Positions 36,740-45,142 of a stretch of DNA of 47,138 bases are shown here, piece after piece (positions within the stretch are counted from its first letter, which is position 1; each line of letters opens with the position of its first letter). A program made the position numbers and the translations under genes. The notes under the pieces are model-generated. The model had not been told where the DNA came from, ran no database searches, and worked only from the letters and a program-made list of their open reading frames with translations. Source of the DNA: Deltaproteobacteria bacterium (GTDB lineage Bacteria; Desulfobacterota; Syntrophia; Syntrophales; JAFGHS01); NCBI GenBank assembly GCA_016928025.1, contig JAFGLN010000078.1:1-47138 (forward strand), read 5' to 3'.

Positions 36740-36984
36740 TCCTGAAACTGGATAGAAGAAAATCCACGGTCGAAAGGGTCTGATTTTGAAATCAGCCGAC
36801 GGTATTGTTCTCCGATCGGATCCGGATTCTTAATTTATCTCTGTAGTGCCGGCATTAAAAGATTGACAGGAAACAAATTCTGTATGAGATATCCTCTGTG
36901 ATATTATCGTGTAAATAGCGACTTGCTTGTGATGCCGTTGATTCCAAGAACAATAATGAATAAAATCATGAAAAGGACGACCCG

Positions 36985-38018
36985 ATGAAAGCGATTGTTA
37001 AGACCAAACCCGGTCCCGGAATTGAAATTCAGGATGTGCCGAAACCTGCGTGCGGTGAAAATGATATTCTTGTCAAGATATTGGCAGGCAGCCTCTGTGG
37101 CAGCGACGTCCATATTTATGAATGGACCGCCGGCTATGAATGGCTTCCTATGCCTATCATAAACGGTCATGAATTTGCCGGCGAAGTTGTCGAAGTCGGA
37201 GAAAACGTAACCGGCGTTTCGGTCGGTGAGCGGATCACGGCCATGCCGCGGATGCCGTGCGGCGAATGTACCGCCTGTCGTATCGGTCGAGGGGACGCCT
37301 GTAAAAATCAGATTGCCCTGGGCATGAGAAAGAACGGGGCCTTGAGGAGTACATGCTGCTGAAAAGCAGTGCCGTTATCTTTAAAGTTCCTCCAAATGTT
37401 TCCGTTGAAACCGCCGCCCTGACCGAACCGCTGGCCGTTGCCCTGCAGGGACTCGATCTTTCGGGTATCAAAGTCGGTCAGACTGCCGCGGTTTTCGGGC
37501 CGGGTCCCATCGGTCTGCTGACGATACAGCTTCTCAAAACGGCCGGAGCAAGTCGAATCATTGCGACAGGTACCGGCGCCGACAGACGGCGTCTCGAAAT
37601 AGCCGAACAAATGGGAGCGGATACCATCATCGATGTGGAAAAGGAAGATCCCGTCAAAACCATCTTGAAAAGCGCCGGCTATCTGGACTATGTCTTCGAA
37701 GCCACCGGGATCCCGCGGACCATCTCGGAGGGGCTGAAGATCGTCAAGCGGGGCGGCAAGGTCATGGTAACGGGTATTCACGCGACGGACGCCGTTTTTT
37801 CGCCCATCGATCTGGTCAGAAACCAAAAATCTCTGATCGGTGTATACAATTACAATCAGCGCACCTGGGAGCGTTGCCTGGCCCTCATGGCATCGGGGAG
37901 CATCCATATCGATCCTATTGTCACGCACCGGATACCCTTTTCCCGAGGTGATGAGGGATTCAGGCTGGCGTTGAATAAAACCGCCGCCAAGGTGATTTTC
38001 GTACCGGAAGAAGAATGA
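36985..38018 (+). pseudogene. zinc-dependent alcohol dehydrogenase gene with a frameshift
   Basis: The first frame (36985-37362) carries the MDR N-terminal part with the catalytic zinc Cys in GSLCGSDVH, GHEFAGEVVEVG and the structural zinc Cys set PCGECTACRIGRGDAC. The second frame (read from about 37345 to 38018) carries the NAD-binding part AAVFGPGPIGLLTIQLLKTA. Around 37340-37350, one missing base turns an expected GAFEEYMLL into GALRST, causing early termination. Both halves together give the usual length of about 345 residues. It belongs to the sorbitol/threonine dehydrogenase-like group. The third broken gene in a row on this strand, it is probably nonfunctional unless the missing base is a sequencing error. 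Confidence 0.82.
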
Positions 38019-38244
38019 AAAGAAGAGCCTGGATAAAAAAACGAGATCATCATCGATGATTCCTGCATATCCGATAAAAAAGACGGTTTTCAATAAGCAG
38101 ATGACACGTCCGGATCGAGAGGGGAAGGTTATAGAGAGCGGAAGATGGGTTAAAGATTTTATTGGGCACCGTGTCCGGTGACAAAAACACTTAGGGGGCG
38201 TGGAATTCATTGCCGAATGGAGGATGGTGACAAGAGGCAAGTTC

Positions 38245-39096
38245 TTAAGATTTTATAGTTGACGAAGGCAGACGCATGATATTCTGTTCAATAAACCAGT
38301 CTATCAGCTTTCTGGCGATGCTCAATTCTCCCGGAATCTGCTCCGGGAGACTATCGGCTTTGAACCATGCGGCATCTGAATTTTCTTCGCCGTCCACTTT
38401 TATCGAGCCGCCTGCGTATTCGGCGGTAAAGCCGATCATCAACGAATGGCTGTATGGCCACGGCTGACTTCCGAAATAGCGGACATTCTTAACGTCAATG
38501 TTCGTCTCCTCTTTGACCTCCCGTTTGACGCACGCTTCAAGATCCTCACCCGGCTCTACAAAACCGGCAATAACGCTGTAAAACATTCCGCTGAACCGGT
38601 TGGCGTGGGCAAGCAATATCGAGTCGTCTTTGATCACGGCGACGATGACGGCAGGTGAAGGGTTCAGATAGTAAGATTGATTACATATTGGACAATGTTT
38701 GGCCAGCAGTTCATTTTCTTTTTCATGCAGACGGTTGCCGCATTTGCTGCACATTTGATAGGTGGCGTCCCAATCGAGGATATGCATGGCTCTTCCCGCA
38801 AGGGCATAAAGTTTCTCATTCAGAGCTCCGTACAGTCTCCGCAATCCGTGCAGAGCCATATTTCTGGGAATTTCCGCAGCGGGGTCCATCTCACCGAAAA
38901 AGCAATACGTACCGTCAAGGCGGCCGAGATAATGGAAAGAGATTAATTTAACGGGTATATCCGCTATGTCGTCAGCCATAGGGACAGATATGTTCGATCC
39001 CGACTCGATGGTCAGGAGCCTATTGTTTTGAAAAAGGAAATACCGCTTCAGCCCTGGAATATGATCAGGCGGTTTTATGGCCGTGGTGAAATGCAT
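38245..39096 (-). CDS. nudC: NADH pyrophosphatase, Nudix family
   Basis: This 283-residue protein has the NudC layout: an N-terminal beta domain, a zinc ribbon (CSKCG ... HCPIC, about residues 120-138), the Nudix box GFVEPGEDLEACVKREVKEE (about residues 174-194) and the NudC signature SQPWPYSHS. NudC hydrolyses NAD(H) to NMN(H) and AMP and removes NAD caps from RNA. AAGGA lies 9 bases before the ATG. It is monocistronic and convergent with the broken alcohol dehydrogenase. Confidence 0.9.
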   Translation of the reverse strand: MHFTTAIKPPDHIPGLKRYFLFQNNRLLTIESGSNISVPMADDIADIPVKLISFHYLGRLDGTYCFFGEMDPAAEIPRNMALHGLRRLYGALNEKLYALAGRAMHILDWDATYQMCSKCGNRLHEKENELLAKHCPICNQSYYLNPSPAVIVAVIKDDSILLAHANRFSGMFYSVIAGFVEPGEDLEACVKREVKEETNIDVKNVRYFGSQPWPYSHSLMIGFTAEYAGGSIKVDGEENSDAAWFKADSLPEQIPGELSIARKLIDWFIEQNIMRLPSSTIKS

Positions 39097-39379
39097 TGTT
39101 TCATTCCTTGGTTTTTGGGGCGAGGAGTGGAGTAATCGCCGTCAGGACATTTTTTCTTTTCATGTTTTTATGTTTTAATTTGCCGTTAATGGGAAAGCAT
39201 CTGTCGATCTGTCTTTTACCAACAATGTCCTTCAAAAACCACACAAATTTCGTGGGCCCGGGATAGGGCGGCCCGGTGTGTTTACCGAGAATTAATCAGT
39301 CGTCAAAAAGAGGGTGCGTTTATTGAGCGACGTGGTTTCCCGGCCGTCTCCCATCCCCATATATGGGCTCTACGTCTTT

Positions 39380-40141
39380 TTATCGTCCTTTAAAAACCGG
39401 TTTTCTGTTTTCTTTAAGGGCGGCAAAGCCTTCCTTAAAATCTTCGCTGTCCAGCTGGGGTTGAATGAAGGCATCAAACTCCTCCTGCGCTAGGCGCATG
39501 GCCTTTCTTCCCGCCGATTCCATGTTTTTATAATGCCCGAATTTAATGGTCCTCAGGGTTAAGGGGGCATTGTCCCGCAAAATTTCGGCCATCTTGACGG
39601 CCTCGGTCATGAGTTCATCCTTATCCTTGACCACATGGTTGACGAAACCGACTTCATAGGCGCGCCGTCCGGTCATCGGCTGGCCCGTCAGATAAAACTC
39701 CAGGGCAATTTTAAAGGGCATATAGGGGGAATATTCCATGACCGAACCAACGATGCCGACCCATGCCTCGCCAAAGATAAATTCTGCATCTTCTGTGGCA
39801 TAGGTGATATCCGTTCCGTAGGTAGCAAGGCCATAACCACTGCCGGCAATGGTTCCATGGACGGCACCGATAATCGGTTTTAAAATTTTGGTTTCGTTCT
39901 GGGGGAAGGCCTTGCGCAGATCGCCTAACAAACCCTGATGTCTCAGATCGGCCCCAAAGCTGAAATCCGGTCCATTGGCACTGAGAACGGCTACCCGACT
40001 TTCCGGATCGGTTGCAAAGTGGGCCCAGGCTTCTCCCAGGGCAATGCATAAATCAGGGTTCAACAGATTCCGTGGTGGATTGTTTAAAGTGAGATAGGCT
40101 ATTTTGTCTTTGACTTCATAAAGTAATACATCTTTTGCCAT
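39380..40141 (-). CDS. enoyl-CoA hydratase/isomerase family protein
   Basis: This 253-residue crotonase-fold protein has FSFGADLRHQG and AVHGTIAGSGYGLATYG for the oxyanion hole. Candidate catalytic Glu residues are in FGEAWVG and ALEFYLTG. It is distant from 2876-3646. It is the last gene of a minus-strand set with two unknown proteins (40321-40665, 40678-41826), with 179 bases between it and the middle gene. AGGAGG precedes the ATG. The substrate is unknown, but its position suggests hydration or isomerisation of a product handled by the other two proteins. Confidence 0.85.
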   Translation of the reverse strand: MAKDVLLYEVKDKIAYLTLNNPPRNLLNPDLCIALGEAWAHFATDPESRVAVLSANGPDFSFGADLRHQGLLGDLRKAFPQNETKILKPIIGAVHGTIAGSGYGLATYGTDITYATEDAEFIFGEAWVGIVGSVMEYSPYMPFKIALEFYLTGQPMTGRRAYEVGFVNHVVKDKDELMTEAVKMAEILRDNAPLTLRTIKFGHYKNMESAGRKAMRLAQEEFDAFIQPQLDSEDFKEGFAALKENRKPVFKGR

Positions 40142-40320
40142 TTTTTCCTCCTCTTGATAGAAAAGATATGATGATTCTAAAATTAGGAGCTGAATTTTTT
40201 GCCCTGAAAAAAAGTCAATACCTCAGGTTGTGTCGGCTCCTTTTCAAAATCGCCCGCTCCCGGCAGGGCCCTAACAATCACTTCCCCGGGTGGAATTCCG
40301 AGGTAATCGGTGGGCTGCTT

Positions 40321-40665
40321 TCAGGTTGCTGTCGATCCAAATTTCTTCAGTTCCTCTTTCAACCGTTCGTTTTCCTGGGTAAGTCTGTTCACATGTCTTG
40401 GACTGGTCCATCTTAATTGTTGAATGGCATCGTCAAAAGCAAACATGCCGACGCGTCCGACAACGGCGTCCAGTGACTTGCACCTATCGCCGCCCAGGTT
40501 GCGGCTGATTTCCCCATATTTGTCTTCAATATGCCAGGACGAAATAGTATTTTGATCGCACGCGTCAACAACAATTTTAAACAGTCCCTTGGGACCGTCA
40601 AACTGTTTATGCTCGGCATCAAAAATAATCGCTTCCTTGTTTTCGATGACCAGACCGGCCATCAT
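40321..40665 (-). CDS. small protein with C-terminal coiled coil, unknown
   Basis: This 114-residue protein begins MMAGLVIENKEAIIFDAEHKQFDGPKG in two segments and ends in a heptad-like helix (NRLTQENERLKEELKKFG, residues about 93-110). I do not recognise the family. Its start lies 12 bases after the stop of the 387-residue-frame gene and has no ribosome site, so it is probably translated by coupling. It may be a small partner of that protein. The ATG at 40665 or the next one at 40662 could be used. Confidence 0.6.
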   Translation of the reverse strand: MMAGLVIENKEAIIFDAEHKQFDGPKGLFKIVVDACDQNTISSWHIEDKYGEISRNLGGDRCKSLDAVVGRVGMFAFDDAIQQLRWTSPRHVNRLTQENERLKEELKKFGSTAT

Positions 40666-40677
40666 GTAGCACTGGGG

Positions 40678-41826
40678 TCACAAGTAGTGCGTCTGAACAA
40701 CGAATCTGGGATCTTTATCCCATGGTTCCCGCAAGATAATTTTTTCAACATGGGTATAGATGACCAAATCGACGCCATCCTGCTGAATAGTGTTTATCTC
40801 TCGGACCTGATCCGCGGGAATCAATTTGCCGTTTTCACCTACGATGTTCGTAGGGCCCGTGCCAATCAGAGGCGAATCGTATTTCGTATTTAATTGGACC
40901 CTGACGTTTTCATACTCCAAAGACAGGCTGTCTCGGATAGCCCGGTTATGATGGATGAAGTTTTTGACCTTGTAGGAATCGGGAGTTAGCGGGCCAAGGG
41001 TTTTTTCCGCCAAGATATTCTCTTGTGAATCAAGCCAGGCGACCCTTGCCATTCCCAATGTCTTGTCGCAGGACAATACCTTGAGCAAATAATCTTTTAC
41101 GGCCAGTGTTTGTCCGACCTTCATCTGATCCACAATGACGGCCGGGTCATAAGACACCTTGAACCAGTGAATTTCCGGCCCCCCCGCCTCCTTGATCTGG
41201 GCGCCTTTAGGACCATAATCATCGACGATGAGGTAAGTCGAATGAGAAGCGTTGTAAGGATTGCCGAAGTATTGAATCGGTGGCGGTGTGTTCATTCCCT
41301 CTTCCGCATAGCCGTCGGATACCCTGTTTTGCGGCACGCCGTACGCCGATTTGCCCATGACGATCCCCTTGTCCCATGCAGGATGTCCATTGGCAAAAAC
41401 ATACTTAAATATTCCCGCCGTTTCGCCAAAATAACTGTCCGTCAAGTAGAACGGAGTCAGGGCAATCGTCCCTTCTTCTCCCAATGGAACGGGACGGCCG
41501 CCAAAAGGGATAAAGAAATCCTTCTTGACAACGAGTGCTTCTTCCTGCTCGATCCAGACGGCCTCCTCACCCGCGATCACACAGGGTTCCCCGTTCAAGG
41601 GCCCGTAATACTCCCCGCCATTTTCGAAATGGATCAGACCACCCGGAGGAATGATGATTTTCCCATCTTGAATCAGGCTTTGGCGGATCATGAATCCTTC
41701 CTGAACCATTCGCTTAACGCCGTGCCGGTTGGGAAGGTTCTTCGGGCGAAGCAGCTTGGGCAATTCCGAAGCATCAATGTAGCAGGCATCCGGACTCGGT
41801 AATTTGTAGTGAGCATTGGTTCCCAT
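40678..41826 (-). CDS. unknown protein, first gene of an operator-controlled operon
   Basis: This 382-residue protein has no signal peptide or membrane segment. It is rich in Gly/Pro turns and beta-type segments (GKIIIPPGGLIHFENGGEY, FFIPFGGRPVPLGEEGTI, PPPIQYFGNPYNASHSTYLI). The PPGGLIHF and PFGGRPVPLG parts recall metal- or ligand-binding beta barrels, but I cannot name a family. GAGGAG 8 bases before the ATG at 41826 sets the start. It begins an operon with a small coiled-coil protein and an enoyl-CoA hydratase. A promoter and palindromic operator (42160-42216) lie 335 bases upstream. A role in an acyl-CoA or aromatic pathway is inferred from neighbours only. Confidence 0.65.
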   Translation of the reverse strand: MGTNAHYKLPSPDACYIDASELPKLLRPKNLPNRHGVKRMVQEGFMIRQSLIQDGKIIIPPGGLIHFENGGEYYGPLNGEPCVIAGEEAVWIEQEEALVVKKDFFIPFGGRPVPLGEEGTIALTPFYLTDSYFGETAGIFKYVFANGHPAWDKGIVMGKSAYGVPQNRVSDGYAEEGMNTPPPIQYFGNPYNASHSTYLIVDDYGPKGAQIKEAGGPEIHWFKVSYDPAVIVDQMKVGQTLAVKDYLLKVLSCDKTLGMARVAWLDSQENILAEKTLGPLTPDSYKVKNFIHHNRAIRDSLSLEYENVRVQLNTKYDSPLIGTGPTNIVGENGKLIPADQVREINTIQQDGVDLVIYTHVEKIILREPWDKDPRFVVQTHYL

Positions 41827-42159
41827 AAGAAATCTCCTCAATTTATTAAGTGATATTTATCTGAATCCACTATCAGTGCCAACTGGAGCGGGCACCGTGC
41901 CTGATACTGAACAGCGGGCCTGTGCCGCCCAGCAAAATCCGAGCATCATGGCAGTATTCACGTTTTTGGCCGTCGTAAGGCTATTCTCGACAATTTTCAT
42001 CGCTTCTGGACGGGCGACGCGCATAACTCAGTTTCCGATAAAACCGCTATCGCCTGGAACATCTTTGAATCTTGCCGGTGTCTTGCCATGTTCTTGCACA
42101 AGTCAACTGTCAGTTCGGTGGCTTCGGGTTTCGTTATGCAATGCCCGGATACTGCAGCA
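41827..42159. other. long leader between operator and operon
   Basis: About 330 bases separate the operator/promoter from the first start codon. The minus strand has two overlapping open pieces (one of about 40 codons ending at a TGA near 42000, one reading MKIVENSLTTAKNVNTAMML), suggesting a decayed gene, but no family is recognised. Nothing else is seen. Confidence 0.4.
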
Positions 42160-42188
42160 CACGTTGTAAGAATACAACGTGCGTTGTA
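42160..42188. promoter_or_regulatory. double palindromic operator (site 2)
   Basis: Two palindromes share a half-site. CACGTTGTA (42160-42168) and TACAACGTG (42173-42181) form a perfect 9-bp inverted repeat with a 4-base gap. TACAACGTGCGTTGTA (42173-42188) is a perfect 7-2-7 palindrome nearly identical to 31339-31354. The layout suits two dimers of a TetR-type repressor. No TetR gene is in the window. Confidence 0.7.
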
Positions 42189-42189
42189 G

Positions 42190-42216
42190 GTAATACGACA
42201 ATCATTTTACTGTCAA
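42190..42216 (-). promoter_or_regulatory. promoter of the 41826 operon, overlapped by the operator
   Basis: On the minus strand TTGACA (42211-42216) is followed after 15 bases by TATTAC (42190-42195). The operator at 42160-42188 begins directly downstream, covering the start point, as at site 1. Confidence 0.5.
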
Positions 42217-42349
42217 GATAATATTTTCATGGATTTTTAATGGGAAGAGCCAGGAGGCAAGCTCATTCTTGGATCTTGTTTTGACGCATACCTGACATAC
42301 CTGTCAGATTTCATTCATTTTGTCATCCGGGCAGATAGGCTTATATATA

Positions 42350-42378
42350 TTGACGCGCTATTTTTTTCTTCATATACT
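42350..42378 (+). promoter_or_regulatory. sigma70 promoter of trmO
   Basis: TTGACG (42350-42355), 17 bases and TATACT (42373-42378) lie about 85 bases before the ATG at 42463. Confidence 0.7.
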
Positions 42379-42462
42379 CGCCGACAAAAAAGGAAGTTCT
42401 TATCTGTCCGGAAGCGGCACGATGGCAAAATATTTTTATCAGCTATTTTAGGGAGAATTTAA

Positions 42463-43005
42463 ATGGACGACGCAAAAATAGAGTGGCCGAAAATGGAGCT
42501 TACCCCCGTGGGTCAGGTAAGAAGCGAAATCAAAACGGCTGTATTGCAGACCAAAAACTCGGACCTTGAACTGCAGGAAAAGATGGAAACGCTTCGGGAA
42601 AACCAGCAAAAAAAGCGACAGCTTGTTTCCGAACTCGTCATTTTCCGTCAATGGGAAGAGTTGCTGGACGGGATTGAAGGCTTTTCCCACGTCCTGGTCC
42701 TGTACTGGCCCCACTTGATAGACCCACAGATGCGCCACCTGAAGAAAGTCCATCCCATGGGAAGAAAGGACCTGCCCATCCAGGGCATTTTTGCTACCTG
42801 CAGTCCGGTCCGGCCCAATCCAATTCTGGTTTCGGCTGTCAGGCTTCTGGAGCGCCAGGGAAACATCCTGAAGGTGGAGGGACTGGAAGCCCTGGACGGC
42901 AGCCTTATCATCGATCTTAAACCCTACTCAACAAACTATTACGGCGCTGAAAACCCGACGGTTCCGGATTGGATGGCTCAAATCCAGCGGGAATTGTCAA
43001 GCTGA
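42463..43005 (+). CDS. TrmO/TsaA-family tRNA m6t6A37 methyltransferase-like protein
   Basis: This 180-residue protein of the UPF0066/TrmO family has PVGQVRSE, IEGFSHVLVLYWPHL and the conserved IFATCSPVRPNPILVSAVRLL block, followed by GLEALDGSLIIDLKPY. TrmO methylates N6 of threonylcarbamoyl-adenosine 37 in tRNA using S-adenosylmethionine. The usual ATRSP reads ATCSP here, so the Arg is replaced; whether this changes activity is unknown. An internal helical insertion (about residues 25-58, rich in Lys/Gln) is longer than in E. coli TrmO. AGGGAGA precedes the ATG. Its stop almost touches the stop of the convergent Fe-S gene. Confidence 0.82.
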   Translation: MDDAKIEWPKMELTPVGQVRSEIKTAVLQTKNSDLELQEKMETLRENQQKKRQLVSELVIFRQWEELLDGIEGFSHVLVLYWPHLIDPQMRHLKKVHPMGRKDLPIQGIFATCSPVRPNPILVSAVRLLERQGNILKVEGLEALDGSLIIDLKPYSTNYYGAENPTVPDWMAQIQRELSS

Positions 43006-43006
43006 A

Positions 43007-44110
43007 TCAGGCGGTTGCGTAAGGTTCGCTTCCAGGCTCGGGGATATGATCGGGCGGTCTGACCAGCTTCATCGTGCGCGCTTCGGCCGGACAACTTACC
43101 ACACATAATCCGCAGCCAATGCATTCTTCTTCGTTAATAAACGACCGCTCTTCGTCATATTCCGGATAAAATTTCATCTGGATGGCGTCCACGGGGCATC
43201 TTTCCTTCATGCAGAGACCGCACCCTTTGCATTTTTCGGCATCGACGACGGCGATAAAGCGGCTCTTGGCCAATGAATGCTGATTGAACAGTTTTTTCGT
43301 TTCGGTGTTTCGGATGAATACGCCGCAGCAGCAGTTGTGACAGTTACAAAGCAGATAGGGAATCTGGTTGGTATTGCCCGTCAGATGAACCAGGGGATAT
43401 TTGTCAAATTCCGCCATGATGGCCATGGCTTCCTCGTAACTCAATTTCTTCCCTGCTCCCCTGTCGATATTGTACTGCGCGGGGCGGCCGATCGTAAAAC
43501 AGGTATTCGTCGGGATTTTACCCTCGCACTCTCTTTCCCGGTGGATTTTTTTACAGGCGCATTCCATCTGGGCGATGGGTTCAGCATGTTTTAAAATAGC
43601 GCTCGTATCCTCATGCGGTAAAACACCCGGAACGTCCCTGATGGACTCCCACCTGGGAATGACCCGCATAATCTGCCGTACCTTCTGTTTCTTGCCTTCT
43701 TTTACTTCCTGGATCTGCCACTGGTTTGATTCCATACTCTTGGCAAAGGCCAGGTCAAAGAAATCATCATCGTCGTGTTTCGGATTCGACGCGCCGGCGC
43801 TGTCGTGTAAAGCTCCCCAGCTGCGCGTTAAATGCCAGCCCGTCTTTCCGGGAAAAAGCAAACCCTTTTCAAACAGGATCTGAATGTGCTGTTCAACGGT
43901 TTTCTTGTCCAAGCCCAGCTTTTCCGCGATTTCTTCCAGGGGGCGCGGCAGTTCATTCATGATTTTCGCCTGTTCCGGATTTGCCATCGCTTCGAACACA
44001 TGCGGCATAAATCGTGAATTTTCTTCACCGATTTTAGCGGCCAGTTCTTTATAAACAGGATCGATTGTCTTGCTTAGCAATCGCTCGATTTTCTCTTCCT
44101 TCTTACTCAT
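43007..44110 (-). CDS. winged-helix/cysteine-rich/double 4Fe-4S ferredoxin protein (copy 4)
   Basis: This 367-residue protein is the closest paralogue of 10912-11985. An N-terminal winged-helix-like part (PLEEIAEKLGLDKKTVEQH) is followed by CACK with the last Cys of that domain 20 residues after the first (NTCFTIG), CNCHNCCCG, and ferredoxin motifs CKGCGLCMKERCP and CIGCGLCVVSCP. GGAGG precedes the ATG by 7-8 bases. It is the third gene after the glycyl radical enzyme and its activase, 63 bases behind the activase stop. It could supply electrons for activation of the radical enzyme or for a downstream reduction, or regulate; this is inferred from position. Confidence 0.82.
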   Translation of the reverse strand: MSKKEEKIERLLSKTIDPVYKELAAKIGEENSRFMPHVFEAMANPEQAKIMNELPRPLEEIAEKLGLDKKTVEQHIQILFEKGLLFPGKTGWHLTRSWGALHDSAGASNPKHDDDDFFDLAFAKSMESNQWQIQEVKEGKKQKVRQIMRVIPRWESIRDVPGVLPHEDTSAILKHAEPIAQMECACKKIHRERECEGKIPTNTCFTIGRPAQYNIDRGAGKKLSYEEAMAIMAEFDKYPLVHLTGNTNQIPYLLCNCHNCCCGVFIRNTETKKLFNQHSLAKSRFIAVVDAEKCKGCGLCMKERCPVDAIQMKFYPEYDEERSFINEEECIGCGLCVVSCPAEARTMKLVRPPDHIPEPGSEPYATA

Positions 44111-44173
44111 GTTCGTTCCTCCGTTTAAAATGGGTGTCCCGGTGTAAAGTCGTTAAAAAGGGCTGTTTAATAA

Positions 44174-45115
44174 TTATCCTGCCTCCTTCGTTATGCCCGA
44201 CCAGCGGGCGACCTGAACGCCTTCATTTTTTGCTATGTTTGTAAACCTTTCCATCTCCTCCCGACTCAGCAAAGACTCCTTCGCAAGTTTCCAATCTTTA
44301 CCCAGTCGTTCATATTTTTTCTCGGAAACATTCGTAAAAGCAAGGAGTTCATATCGTTCGACGGTCGGCAATTCGGATCGGATGAAACGCGCAATGCTGC
44401 TGATATTCTCTTCCGTATTGGTGTGTTTGGGAATGACCGGGGTGCGCACCCAGAGGGGCTTTTTCATTTTGGCCATTTCCCGCGCATTCGATAAAACGGT
44501 CTGCACGGGAACGCCGGTGAACTCACGATGCTCATCTTTGTCCATCCGTTTCAGATCCAGAAGAACCAGATCGGCAAGTTCGACGAGGGGACGCAGAATA
44601 TTCCAGTCTGTTCCCGCGCACGTATCCAGCGCGATATGCACGCCCTGCCGGCGCAAAACCTTCATCAGGGCAGCGCAAAAGGCAGGCTGCATGGAAGGCT
44701 CACCCCCACCCAATGTCACGCCCCCGCCGGATCTTTCGTAAAAAACCTTGTCCCGCAGGGCTTCTTCGGCAGCCTCGTCGACGGTCATCTTCCTGCCGAG
44801 AACTTCCAGGGCACTGGCCGGGCAGGCGTCAATGCACTCCCCGCAGGCATCGCATCGATCCCGCTTGATGGCAAGACGATCGTTCATAATCTCCAGAGCC
44901 TTTGTCGGACAAGCTTCGATGCAGCCTTGATGACCAATGCAGCGTACGTCATACCAGACAAGCTCCGGAAACGGACGGATGCCCTCCGGATTGTGACACC
45001 AGGGGCATCTCATAAGGCAGCCTTTCATAAATATCGTTGTCCGCAGGCCCGGACCGTCCTCTGTGGAGTGGCGCTGGATATTGAAAATCAGGCCTGTCTG
45101 CTGTTGTTCTTTCAT
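44174..45115 (-). CDS. glycyl radical enzyme activating enzyme (radical SAM)
   Basis: This 313-residue protein has the radical SAM motif GCLMRCPWCHNPEG (Cx3Cx2C) near residue 33 and an inserted ferredoxin-like domain. The second cluster motif CDACGECIDACP is canonical. The first reads CIGHQGCIEACP, with His where the second Cys is expected. GGGVTLGGGEP is the SAM-binding segment. It would cleave S-adenosylmethionine and abstract hydrogen from the glycine of the enzyme encoded just upstream (28 bases away). The ribosome site is weak, suggesting coupling to the enzyme gene. Confidence 0.92.
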   Translation of the reverse strand: MKEQQQTGLIFNIQRHSTEDGPGLRTTIFMKGCLMRCPWCHNPEGIRPFPELVWYDVRCIGHQGCIEACPTKALEIMNDRLAIKRDRCDACGECIDACPASALEVLGRKMTVDEAAEEALRDKVFYERSGGGVTLGGGEPSMQPAFCAALMKVLRRQGVHIALDTCAGTDWNILRPLVELADLVLLDLKRMDKDEHREFTGVPVQTVLSNAREMAKMKKPLWVRTPVIPKHTNTEENISSIARFIRSELPTVERYELLAFTNVSEKKYERLGKDWKLAKESLLSREEMERFTNIAKNEGVQVARWSGITKEAG

Positions 45116-45142
45116 ATGCGTTTTATAGTGCCTGATTTCAAA

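Noticed and set aside
37308-38240. 310-codon minus-strand frame
   Set aside because: It is antisense to the zinc alcohol dehydrogenase, which is recognisable despite its frameshift.
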